Source: PALSA-1006 sp041660815 (lineage in GTDB: Bacteria; Pseudomonadota; Gammaproteobacteria; Burkholderiales; Gallionellaceae). Taken from it: 64,000 nucleotides of DNA. The DNA lies in the NCBI GenBank assembly GCA_041660815.1, contig JBAZVN010000012.1:1-64000 (forward strand). Direction: 5' to 3'. The notes under the pieces are model-generated. The model was not told the DNA's origin. It saw only the letters and a program-made list of their open reading frames with translations, and searched no databases. Below are positions 34,704-42,976 of this stretch, piece by piece. Every line of letters starts with the position of its first letter. The first letter of the stretch is position 1. Position numbers and translations under genes: made by a program.

Positions 34704-35309
34704 TTATTTTTTCTCGACATAAGCTTGCGCTTCCAAGTGCCCCGGATAACGTACCAGCACGGCAGAATAGGCGGCATAGGCTTCGCCTGTTTTATTTTGC
34801 CACGCCTTGGCGCGCGCCAGATAAACATAAGCACTCGAATCTGTCGGATAACTGCTTACCAACGTATTTGCCACTTGCGCCATTTCATCCCAATTTTTTT
34901 GCGCCTCGAATATCACCGCCAAGCGCAGCAGAGCCGTATAGTTATTCGGTGAGAGATCCAAAGCCGCATTGGCATTCTGCTCGGCTTCGCGCCACCGCTT
35001 GGCGGCCATCTGCGGCAGGAGAATGCCAAGTCGCGCATCAATGGATTTTTTGTTGCGCTCAATTGCATAGCGGTATTCGCGGATCGATTCATCATAACGT
35101 CCCGACAAATAATATAACCAGCCACGGCGCATTAATTTAAATTCCGCATCCGCGCCATTGGCGGGAATAGGATCGATGACATTAATCGCCTCGGTGTATT
35201 TTCCTGCCGCTTCAAATTGATACGAGCTTTGCCAGACCGGGTTTTCAGCCTGTGCCGTGCCTGCTGCGGTAATAACAAATGTGAGTGCCAGTGTAGAAAA
35301 CAATTTCAT
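34704..35309 (-). CDS. Secreted TPR-like protein B of the cluster
   Basis: This roughly 201-residue protein has a signal peptide (MKLFSTLALTFVITAAGTAQA) and TPR-like helices (YDESIREYRYAIERNKKSIDARLGI, RWREAEQNANAALDLSPNNYTALLRL). I chose the ATG at 35309. A TTG at 35321 would add four residues before a clean signal peptide, and GGGA lies 8 nt upstream of the ATG. It is a paralogue of the protein at 27810-28451, so twin scaffold proteins frame the central genes. It lies 12 nt before the decarboxylase gene. Confidence 0.75.
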   Translation of the reverse strand: MKLFSTLALTFVITAAGTAQAENPVWQSSYQFEAAGKYTEAINVIDPIPANGADAEFKLMRRGWLYYLSGRYDESIREYRYAIERNKKSIDARLGILLPQMAAKRWREAEQNANAALDLSPNNYTALLRLAVIFEAQKNWDEMAQVANTLVSSYPTDSSAYVYLARAKAWQNKTGEAYAAYSAVLVRYPGHLEAQAYVEKK

Positions 35310-35342
35310 GATTTTTCCCAATATTAGAGTTAAATAATAATT

Positions 35343-37499
35343 TCAGACTTTTTTCAATGCCGTCTCCCAAGCCGGCACACCGATATCGGCGCGCTGAAAA
35401 GAACTGGTCGCCTGCAAGGTATAACACTCGTCGCCAATTTTTGCGGTGATGTAGGTAGCACCCACTTGGGGAATAATTAAACTCTCGGTGTGCAGCGCAA
35501 TGCCGGAAATTTTCTGCCGGTGCAGGGCTATTTGCCGCCAGCCCTGCGCCTCTGCATCCCAACTGCGCTGGTAACTGCTGTTGGCAAAAGTTGCCCAGGG
35601 CCATGCCAGCATGGCCAGCCATTTTGCCGTGTTGGCCGGAAGCAGTTTGGCCAAAGTGGCCTGATCCTGCCAGCGCTCTATTTGAAACGAAGCGGGGGTA
35701 TAGCCGCATGCCAGCAACCATAAATCCAGATAAGGATCCGCCTTGCCGCTGCGCTCATAGCAGGAAAAAACCGCCCAGGTAGACTCGGCAATGCAACGTC
35801 CGCCCGCGCTGGAAATCAGCACCAGGCGCCCCAAATCATCCACCTCGCAATGCAGCGACCAATCCGCTTTAATCGTTTCATTGTGCGCAACGGTATAGCG
35901 CAAACCCCGCCCGGCCATCAGATAAAACGGGCGCACTTCGCCCAACACTGCATTGCCCAAGGTGGCGGACTCATCCGGCACAATCGACAATTCATAACGC
36001 ACTGGCTCGGCTTGGTTGGAGATCAGCACACTGGCCAAATGAAACGGCGTGGTGGGCGCGCCCATTTCTTCACTGATTTGCAAATGCAAATGAATATGCG
36101 GCTGCGGAGAACGTCCGGAGTTTCCGCAGTAGCCCAGAAAATCTCCGGGCTTGATCCATGCCCCCGCATGGACTGCCACAGTCCACGGTTTCAGATGGGC
36201 CACCAGGGCAAACTTTCCATCGAACAAGCGAATCAGCACATGATTACCCCAATTGGCCGCAACATTGACCGTGCCCGGTGTATTGTCCGGAATGTCATTC
36301 GCCACGCGCCACACCTGCCCGTAGGCAGGAGATAAAACCGGCTGGTTATACGCATAAAAATCGGCCAACTGATAGCCTTGTCCCGTGAAGCTCCTACCCC
36401 CTTTTAAGACAATAAAATCAAGTGCATGCCGCCACGGGCCGCGATGGGTATACGCCCCCGAAAAGCCCTGCGATACCGTCCAATATCCCACAAAGGGCAA
36501 CGCCAAAGCCAAGCTTCCCGGATTGCCGGTACGGGTGCGGCTGATATGGGCACGCGCATAGGAATGCTCCGGAAAATCCGGCAGCAACAAATTAAAACTG
36601 CTGGCCAATTTATTGTTGCGCACCACCGCGTACAACACGATCCACGCGGCCAACACAAACGGCATGGAGAACGGCACCAGGTGCGCAACATCCAATATTC
36701 GTCCCAACGCCAACGATAGCCAGGCGGAAATGACCGCAGCCAAAGCAGCCAGTGCAGCCGTGCGCCATGACGGCGTGGCAAACAAACCGCCCACCAGTAA
36801 TGCGGCAAGAATGGCATTGCTATCCCATGCGGTACTGGCCAAATGTTCGGGAGCCGCGCCCACCAGTTTGAGCCAGAACAGCGCGGTTAAATATCCGATA
36901 AGCGCGATCAGCAAATAGTAACGGGAGAACGCCAGCAACACGGCAACGAGAAACAGGCCCACAAACGGATTAGGCAGAAAGTATAGATTGCCAAAGGCAC
37001 TCAGAAATTGATCGACCTGCGTGCCGAGTAACTCCGGTGGTGCCGAATAGGCATTGAAGGTGACCGTGGTTAAGCTACTTCCCGCGGCGGCGGTAAGCAT
37101 TGCCACCAGCGCAAACGGCAAGCTCAAAATCGGCAAGTGCAACAATGACCAGGCCAGACGCCCCAACACCACCGTTAACCAGCCGGAAAATATTCCGCCC
37201 AGAATGGCCAGCGCCAACACGCTAAATCCGGCACTCCAAACATGCGCCACAAACAGGCCGGTTAGCAGACCATTAAAGACACACACCGGACGCTCGTTCT
37301 GATCTGCCCCGGCAATTTCTCCCGCATACCAGGCGCACACCCCGCCGACCAATCCGATCAGACCGATGTACGGATCCAGAAAAGTTAACGCCAGCAACAG
37401 TGTCCCGGCTTTCCACGACGGCACCAGCGCCACCCAGGCATAACCGCGTGCAACTTCTTCAAACATCAACAGGAAGTGACCGCGTAAAATTTGCAGCAT
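35343..37499 (-). CDS. Urea-transporter-like channel fused to an M23 peptidase domain
   Basis: This 718-residue protein has residues 20-300 as a multi-helix membrane region. It resembles the urea-transporter (UT) family, with two similar halves (FNGLLTGLFVAHVW and the counterpart around SNAILAALLVGGLFATPSW). Residues 345-480 are an M23/LytM-type domain with HALD (His358/Asp361), His435 and PHIH (His468/His470), so the zinc site looks complete. Residues 480-718 are unassigned. The peptidase and tail should face the periplasm. The substrate may be urea, an amide or a polyamine-related product. Wall anchoring or remodelling is possible. Confidence 0.82.
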   Translation of the reverse strand: MLQILRGHFLLMFEEVARGYAWVALVPSWKAGTLLLALTFLDPYIGLIGLVGGVCAWYAGEIAGADQNERPVCVFNGLLTGLFVAHVWSAGFSVLALAILGGIFSGWLTVVLGRLAWSLLHLPILSLPFALVAMLTAAAGSSLTTVTFNAYSAPPELLGTQVDQFLSAFGNLYFLPNPFVGLFLVAVLLAFSRYYLLIALIGYLTALFWLKLVGAAPEHLASTAWDSNAILAALLVGGLFATPSWRTAALAALAAVISAWLSLALGRILDVAHLVPFSMPFVLAAWIVLYAVVRNNKLASSFNLLLPDFPEHSYARAHISRTRTGNPGSLALALPFVGYWTVSQGFSGAYTHRGPWRHALDFIVLKGGRSFTGQGYQLADFYAYNQPVLSPAYGQVWRVANDIPDNTPGTVNVAANWGNHVLIRLFDGKFALVAHLKPWTVAVHAGAWIKPGDFLGYCGNSGRSPQPHIHLHLQISEEMGAPTTPFHLASVLISNQAEPVRYELSIVPDESATLGNAVLGEVRPFYLMAGRGLRYTVAHNETIKADWSLHCEVDDLGRLVLISSAGGRCIAESTWAVFSCYERSGKADPYLDLWLLACGYTPASFQIERWQDQATLAKLLPANTAKWLAMLAWPWATFANSSYQRSWDAEAQGWRQIALHRQKISGIALHTESLIIPQVGATYITAKIGDECYTLQATSSFQRADIGVPAWETALKKV

Positions 37500-37592
37500 A
37501 AATAACGCCTTAATAAAAATATACTTTAATAATCAATATGATACGCGCACTCGCGACTGGCGATAAGTAACGCTATAGCTGCCGCGCCGCTA

Positions 37593-38186
37593 TTACTTCT
37601 TGGGTGTTTTATTGCCTTGTATTTGTTCGTGTTGCAGACGCTTAATTCTGATATCCGCCAAATCTGTATATCTTCCCTGCGGAAAATCCTGCAAATAATT
37701 TTGATAGCCGGTCAGCGTGTCAGCCTTGTCCGCGCTTTTCCAGGCCTGATAATCGCGGTCATCTTTGGACTGTTTTTCCACCTGAAATTTTGTCAGGCGG
37801 ATTTGTGCCATTCCGGTAAAACGTCCCTGCGGATAACCCGCCAAATAACTTTGATAGGCAGACTCTGTGCCGCTTTGCTCCGCCATTTTCCATGCCTGGT
37901 ATTCAATTTCGCGGTACTCCTTTTCCCGCAAAGCGAGTTCCGGGTCAGCCTGCAAGATTGCAATGCGATCCAAGGCAAACGCTGCATATTTTCCCGCCGG
38001 ATACTGGTTAAGATAAAACTGATAATCTTCGCTGCGCCCCGCGTGATTAACCACATCCCACAATGCGTCATCCGCCGGCGCCGCACTGCAGGGTTGATTT
38101 TGTTTAGCCGTATCCGCAGCCTGTGCCGGCAGACAAACACCCGCCAGAAAAATCGCCAAGATACTATATGCAATCCTGTTTTTCAT
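37593..38186 (-). CDS. Secreted repeat protein (YxxYLxxYPxGRY-type repeats)
   Basis: This roughly 197-residue protein has a signal peptide (MKNRIAYSILAIFLAGVCLPAQAA) and three tandem units of about 40 residues. They share the pattern W-x2-A...YQxYLxxYPxGRY/F-x3-A-x-I/L-RI: units at YQFYLNQYPAGKY, YQSYLAGYPQGRF and YQNYLQDFPQGRY. I chose the ATG at 38186, which has AAGGTGG upstream, over one at 38216. It lies 93 nt upstream of the transporter-peptidase gene and is probably the first gene of the cluster. Confidence 0.72.
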   Translation of the reverse strand: MKNRIAYSILAIFLAGVCLPAQAADTAKQNQPCSAAPADDALWDVVNHAGRSEDYQFYLNQYPAGKYAAFALDRIAILQADPELALREKEYREIEYQAWKMAEQSGTESAYQSYLAGYPQGRFTGMAQIRLTKFQVEKQSKDDRDYQAWKSADKADTLTGYQNYLQDFPQGRYTDLADIRIKRLQHEQIQGNKTPKK

Positions 38187-38246
38187 CGCGCCACCTTCAG
38201 TTAGCCAAACATGCAAAATTATGAGGGAAGCTTGCCAAATGCTTTC

Positions 38247-38786
38247 TCAACTGCGCTTCCATAAAACTTCAGTCTGCTGCTCAACCCGATTAATAACCCG
38301 ACTTAACACAAACAATAAATCCGATAAGCGATTCAAATATTTCAAGCCATTTTCCGGAAGCGCTTCAAGCTGCAGCAACCTTACCCAGTCCCGCTCGGCA
38401 CGGCGCGCCACGCTGCGCGCCACATGGCATTGCGCCGCTGCACGGCTGCCGCCCGGCAGTATAAATTCTTTGAGTGACGGCAGGTCAGCGTTGAAATCGG
38501 CAATGGCAGAATCCAGAATCGCCAGCTTGTCTTCGGGAAAGGACGCGGCGGGATAAGCCAATACCGAACCCAAATCAAAAAGGTCATTCTGGATTTTTAA
38601 CAAAATTTCACGGATGGCATTTGGCAAATTTTCACTCAGCAACACACCCAGCTGACTATTTAGCTCATCGACCGAACCCAGCACCTGAACCCGTAAGCTG
38701 TCCTTGCCAATTCGCGTGCCGTCTGCCAACCCTGTCGAGCCATCATCGCCGCTGCGTGTGACAATTTTGCTTAAACGGTGGGCCAT
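38247..38786 (-). CDS. Cob(I)alamin adenosyltransferase, PduO type
   Basis: This enzyme transfers adenosyl from ATP to cob(I)alamin to make coenzyme B12. The 179-residue protein has the family ATP-binding region TRSGDDGSTGLADGTRIGKDSLRV, then GSVDELNSQLGVLL and the C-terminal FILPGGSRAAAQCHVARSVARRAER. It overlaps the DUF1841 gene by one base, so the two are translated together. No other cobalamin genes are near. Confidence 0.93.
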   Translation of the reverse strand: MAHRLSKIVTRSGDDGSTGLADGTRIGKDSLRVQVLGSVDELNSQLGVLLSENLPNAIREILLKIQNDLFDLGSVLAYPAASFPEDKLAILDSAIADFNADLPSLKEFILPGGSRAAAQCHVARSVARRAERDWVRLLQLEALPENGLKYLNRLSDLLFVLSRVINRVEQQTEVLWKRS

Positions 38787-39208
38787 TATTGCCGTTCCAG
38801 ACAGGCCAGATATACCGCCGCATCCGGTGCTGTTTTATTGCGCTGGGCTTGCCAAATCATCTCCCCCAAACAATCCATCATGGCGTGCTGCGCTTCATGT
38901 GACGAGTGATATTTTTGGGTCAGCCGGGAAAATTGCTCGCGCACACCGTGCGGCTGCCCAATCGAAAATTGTTCTTCCAGCGTCAGGTGCATCATCAAAT
39001 GCAAAAACGGATTGACCACATTGCCATCCGGCGCAAAATCCTTATCCTGATTGCGTTGGGCATCGGCGAGCAGTTCGTGATATTCGGGATGTTGGGTAAT
39101 CAGTTTTACAGTGAGGTCTTCCAGTGGTGTGAGGACTTCTCCGGAGAGATTTTTGCGCCAGGATTCAAATAAAAATTGCCGGGCTTGATCGCGGGTGGGA
39201 TTAAACAT
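38786..39208 (-). CDS. DUF1841 family protein
   Basis: This 140-residue cytosolic protein is of the DUF1841 family. The recognisable parts are MFNPTRDQARQFLFESWRK at the start, PLEDLTVKLITQHPEYH, and NPFLHLMMHLTLEEQFSIGQPHGVR with its conserved His residues. The family occurs widely in beta- and gammaproteobacteria without a known function. It precedes the cobalamin adenosyltransferase with a one-base overlap. Confidence 0.9.
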   Translation of the reverse strand: MFNPTRDQARQFLFESWRKNLSGEVLTPLEDLTVKLITQHPEYHELLADAQRNQDKDFAPDGNVVNPFLHLMMHLTLEEQFSIGQPHGVREQFSRLTQKYHSSHEAQHAMMDCLGEMIWQAQRNKTAPDAAVYLACLERQ

Positions 39209-39391
39209 GGAGCATACCTTGGTAAGTGCTTGCCTTTGTAAGTACCGGGTATTGTCCCTGCTTAAACCGCGCCCGTCAACGCGTCAAATATTTGCACCCC
39301 AAGTCGTGTTGAACGGGGATAAAAAAATGTCAATCCGCACATTTACGAATGCGCTTTTCAGTAATACTTGAGTCTATAATCCGCGCATCAC

Positions 39392-39593
39392 AAGGGCGCT
39401 TCTAAAAATTCAATTTTCTGATGAAACTACTAGCCATCTCACTAAGCTGCAAAAAACGCAGCAAGTGATTGGTTAAAAGCTTGGCAAGGCGCGAACAAAA
39501 AATTAGGACGCAGCATATACAGGATATGTAAGGAGTAATTTTTTGTGAGTAACGCGGCATAGCGAAGTAAATTTAATTATTAGAAGCGCCCTT
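39392..39593. mobile_element. MITE-like element (202 bp) upstream of the NsrR-like gene
   Basis: The terminal inverted repeats of 19 bp (39392-39410 and 39575-39593) match at 18 positions and begin AAGGGCGCTTCTAA. Internal inverted repeats (ACAAAAAATTA/TAATTTTTTGT; GCATAT/ATATGT) would fold the element into a long hairpin. It has no coding capacity. I saw no clear target duplication. Its right end is 28 bp before the NsrR-like start codon, so it overlaps or replaces that gene's promoter region. Confidence 0.75.
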
Positions 39594-39621
39594 AAGGAAT
39601 TTTCAGCAAAGGACTCTACTC

Positions 39622-40020
39622 ATGCAACTCATGGTTTCAACCGATATCTCACTGCGCACCCTGATTTATTTGGGCAGAAAAAACGCGCCGGCAACAATTA
39701 AAGAAATAGCCGAGGCTTCCAACGTCTCCAAAACACACTTGATGAAAGTTGTCATGACCCTGGTTGCCGCCAATTTTCTCAGCAGCGAACGCGGCCGCAA
39801 CGGGGGCGTGCGCCTGGGACTTGAGCCCCATGAAATTTCAGTCGGCGCTGTAGTACGCCTGATGGAAACCAATCTGGCGCTGGTGGACTGCATGAAAGAC
39901 GAAAGTACTTCTGCAGCCTGCCCCCTGCTGCCCAAATGCAACCTGAAAAATGTTTTTGAAAAAGCACAGCAGGCATTTTTAACGACGCTTGATGAAAGCA
40001 CGCTGGCGGATTTGCTTTAA
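39622..40020 (+). CDS. Rrf2-family regulator, NsrR-like
   Basis: This 132-residue iron-sulfur transcription factor has a winged-helix domain (IKEIAEASNVSKTHLMKVVMTLVAANFLSSERGRNGGVRL). Three cysteines follow at 90, 100 and 106 (DCMKDESTSAACPLLPKC), the cluster-binding pattern of NsrR, which senses nitric oxide. The spacing between the first two Cys is wider than in E. coli NsrR. It stands alone. A MITE lies directly upstream and may supply or disturb its promoter. Confidence 0.85.
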   Translation: MQLMVSTDISLRTLIYLGRKNAPATIKEIAEASNVSKTHLMKVVMTLVAANFLSSERGRNGGVRLGLEPHEISVGAVVRLMETNLALVDCMKDESTSAACPLLPKCNLKNVFEKAQQAFLTTLDESTLADLL

Positions 40021-40047
40021 CGTCTTTGCAAAATATTGCCCGCAAAT

Positions 40048-40713
40048 TTATTTCAGCTCCTCTATTTTGGACTCTGCCGCCTCCGAAGTTTTTTGCAGCA
40101 TCCCCATAATCGGCAACTCCTCGCGGCTCAAGCCCAAGGCCTGCAAAACTTTCAACGCCGCATAGGCATCATTGGCCGCATAAAGCATTTGCTGTGGATT
40201 GAGCCGGGGTTGCGACCAGTTTGAAGTGGTCACATGCCGCGCCTTGGCAAACCGTTGTTTGAACAGCAATGCAACTGCCGCGCGCACGCCCATATCTTTG
40301 TGGTACCCCGCCCGGTGGAACACCGTATTGAGATCAACCACCCCGGAAAAATGAATGCCCAGCTTCGCATAAATCTGCGCGCTATCCGATTTAAGGCCGA
40401 AACCCACTTTAATTAACTGCTCGGATTGCAACAACCCGATTAAAAATGGCAAGCCATCTACTTGATTTACTTGAAATAAATAGGCCTTATCGTGCAGGGA
40501 AAACTGCACCACATGCGGGCCTTCACTGACATCGCCAACCACAAATGTCGGTTTGGATTCGGTATCAAAACCTACCATACCCGCAGCCATAATCTCGGCA
40601 GTCGCGCGGGCAAACTCTTCCCTGGTAGATGGCACATGGATATGCTCCAGCGTGAGGCCAAAAAAGGACGGCAGCAGTGCAAGTTCAGCTTTAGTCGGGG
40701 CGATTTTTTTCAT
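40048..40713 (-). CDS. 3'-5' exonuclease domain protein (RNase D/WRN-like)
   Basis: This 221-residue protein has a DEDD-type exonuclease domain. Exo I is in MVGFDTESKPTF (Asp and Glu), Exo II in VGFGLKSDSAQIY (Asp), and Exo III in YAANDAYAALKVL (YxxxD). This set makes it the DEDDy family, as in the WRN-exonuclease-like proteins. It lacks the HRDC domain of RNase D. It follows the GGDEF gene with a 57-nt gap that contains a GC-rich hairpin, so co-transcription is uncertain. Confidence 0.87.
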   Translation of the reverse strand: MKKIAPTKAELALLPSFFGLTLEHIHVPSTREEFARATAEIMAAGMVGFDTESKPTFVVGDVSEGPHVVQFSLHDKAYLFQVNQVDGLPFLIGLLQSEQLIKVGFGLKSDSAQIYAKLGIHFSGVVDLNTVFHRAGYHKDMGVRAAVALLFKQRFAKARHVTTSNWSQPRLNPQQMLYAANDAYAALKVLQALGLSREELPIMGMLQKTSEAAESKIEELK

Positions 40714-40770
40714 ATTGTGAGGGTGCCCCGTGGGGGCCCTGAAAATGTGTTTAGCGAGGTAAAGAAAGTT

Positions 40771-41922
40771 TTAGAGCGATGTATCAGAGGGTGGCTGATA
40801 ACGCCGAATGCAGTTCCCCCCGGAGGCTTTAGCCTGATACATCGTCTGATCGGACAAATAGAGCAAGCCCACGCTATCTTTGCTGTCTTCAGGATAAAGC
40901 GCATAACCGATGCTGGCCAGCATGTTGATTTGTTTATCTTTAATTATCTGCGGTTCGGACAAGGAAAGAAGTAGACGTTCCACTGCCAGCGCGGCTTCCT
41001 GCGCATTATTCATGTCGCCCAACAACACGATAAATTCATCTCCCCCCAAACGTGCCACCGTGTCATCCCCGCGCACTGCGGCTTGAAATCGCCGGGCAAC
41101 TTCGATCAGCACTTGGTCACCCGCATCGTGGCCATAGTTATCATTGATGGGTTTGAAGTTGTCGAGATCGACGAAACATACCGCCAGCACACGCTGATAA
41201 CGTGCATTATGAGCGATTGCCTGATTGAGCCTGTCGAACAGCAGCGAACGGTTGGGCAAATGCGTCAAAGCATCGTAATAGGCTTTATCCTCCAGAATAT
41301 GTTGTTGGTTTTCTATTTCCGTATCACGCAGGTGCAGGAGTTTGTGGGAACGGAATATAGCAACGCCCAGCAGAAAAAACCCCGTCGCCATCACAACCAG
41401 AGCCAGCCCCCATACTTCCCGCTGTATTTTCACCAAGCTCTCGGTGTAATAGGTGTTCGCAATATCGACACGCACCCAACCGACATCCATCCCGACATTG
41501 ACGATATGCCAAATACTCCTGGAATTGGGGTTCACCTCTGCCCGTATGTGCTTTGCTTGGGGCGGAAGCGTTTTTTGAACATCAAAAACAGGATGCGCGG
41601 GGGCATCGTGCGAACTGCCATGAACATAACCCAGTACCTGTCCCTGCATGTCAATCACCAAAGCTGAGCGCACATCCGGATCAGACGCCGTTTGTAGCAA
41701 CCGTGCTTCCACCGCCCCGTAATCCCTGCGTACCAGATCCGGCGCGACCGCATTGGCCAACCCCTCTGCAATCAAATTTCCGTCCCGTAGTTGATGCTGC
41801 TCAACCATATTGCGGTTGCTATGGATAATCCACATTGCACCGCCTGCCACCAGAATAACAATCGCCGCCAATGCGGTCAGAACGATAGGGAACAACAGTT
41901 TTGTAGAAGCGATTTTGTTCAA
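40771..41922 (-). CDS. Membrane diguanylate cyclase (GGDEF), TTG start
   Basis: This 383-residue protein has a helix near residues 8-32 (LLFPIVLTALAAIVILVAGGAMWII), a periplasmic domain, a second helix (VWGLALVVMATGFFLLGVAIF) and a C-terminal GGDEF domain. The active site ARLGGDEF and the inhibitory RGDD site are intact. I chose the TTG at 41922 because GGGAGG lies 8 nt upstream, at the end of the preceding gene. Longer starts would overlap the PhnD-like gene by about 100 nt. Its partner is very probably that binding protein. Confidence 0.88.
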   Translation of the reverse strand: MNKIASTKLLFPIVLTALAAIVILVAGGAMWIIHSNRNMVEQHQLRDGNLIAEGLANAVAPDLVRRDYGAVEARLLQTASDPDVRSALVIDMQGQVLGYVHGSSHDAPAHPVFDVQKTLPPQAKHIRAEVNPNSRSIWHIVNVGMDVGWVRVDIANTYYTESLVKIQREVWGLALVVMATGFFLLGVAIFRSHKLLHLRDTEIENQQHILEDKAYYDALTHLPNRSLLFDRLNQAIAHNARYQRVLAVCFVDLDNFKPINDNYGHDAGDQVLIEVARRFQAAVRGDDTVARLGGDEFIVLLGDMNNAQEAALAVERLLLSLSEPQIIKDKQINMLASIGYALYPEDSKDSVGLLYLSDQTMYQAKASGGNCIRRYQPPSDTSL

Positions 41923-41923
41923 T

Positions 41924-42778
41924 TTAGCCGCCTCCCGATGCCACAAAAAGCGCCAGATTGAGCTGTTCGAGCTCCTTATAGTCACGGGCATAATCGGCTC
42001 GCACCGGTTGCGCAATCTCAATTTCTTTCAGCAGTTCGCGCCCGGCCGGGTCGGTTGCAATACTCAAAAAGCCCGCGATAACTTTTTCCCGCACACGCTG
42101 CGGAATACGCTGATGGGCGGAAAAAGGGTGCGGCCTGTAATTCGGGGTGGCAAACAGAACGCGCATTTGCGATTGCAGCTCTGCCGACTCGTGGCTCAAT
42201 GTCGTATTGGCACCACCGCCAGCCTGTGCCGTGCCCAGTAGCACCGCCCGGTAAACATTGCTGTGCGAGCCGACATAATCGGCGGTGATATGAATATTTT
42301 TCCGGGCGAGCAGAGCCCGAATCACCAACGATGCTGCATAGGCATTCGGGGCAGGAAAGGCAATCGTTGCCCCTTCGAGTTGTTGGATGTCCTGCACCGG
42401 GCTGTCCTTGCGCACCAGCAGCACGCCGCTTAAACCGGACTGTTGATCGCGCACCAGCGGGACATAGCCCGGTTTGCTCGCCACCATGATCTGATGGTAA
42501 GGATTTAGCAAAACAAAATCGGGTTTCCCCGCCCGAATCGCCCGTTCAAACTCGACAAAATTGGCCGGAATATGCAGGTCAAAACACAAGCCGCTTTCCT
42601 TGCCCAATCTCTCAAGCAAAGGCGCCCAGTTTTGATAGAGCGATGTGGCAGCCAGTCTGGGAATAAGATAAACCGAATTACTATTTCGGGCAGATTGCTC
42701 CCCCAGACATGGCTCGGCCATAACCGGAGGGCTGCAAAACAAAAAGAGGATCAGCAAACCTCCACATAACAATCTCAT
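41924..42778 (-). CDS. PhnD-like periplasmic binding protein
   Basis: This 284-residue protein has a signal peptide (residues 1-21, ending VMA). Its type II binding fold is of the phosphate/phosphonate family: LAATSLYQNWAPLLERLGKE, FVLLNPYHQIMV, FPAPNAYAASLVIRALL and YVGSHSNVYRAVLLGTAQAGG. No ABC transporter genes are adjacent. The stop codon is one base before the TTG of the GGDEF gene, so it likely senses a ligand and controls that enzyme. The ligand is probably a phosphorus oxyanion or similar anion, by family only. Confidence 0.85.
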   Translation of the reverse strand: MRLLCGGLLILFLFCSPPVMAEPCLGEQSARNSNSVYLIPRLAATSLYQNWAPLLERLGKESGLCFDLHIPANFVEFERAIRAGKPDFVLLNPYHQIMVASKPGYVPLVRDQQSGLSGVLLVRKDSPVQDIQQLEGATIAFPAPNAYAASLVIRALLARKNIHITADYVGSHSNVYRAVLLGTAQAGGGANTTLSHESAELQSQMRVLFATPNYRPHPFSAHQRIPQRVREKVIAGFLSIATDPAGRELLKEIEIAQPVRADYARDYKELEQLNLALFVASGGG

Positions 42779-42976
42779 TACAGCACGCTTTCTTTAAATG
42801 ATGGTTTTATCTCGTCAGCCATTTCGGGGGGGGACGATGCGAACCATAACCTTATCAGGAACGCAGGATTGATTCTAACTCTGATTTGACCGGAAATGCG
42901 CTCAAAATACTAATTGTGATGAGAACTGGAAAATAGGCGGAATGTGGCATGTCCCCGTTAAACAAATTTTAGAAGT

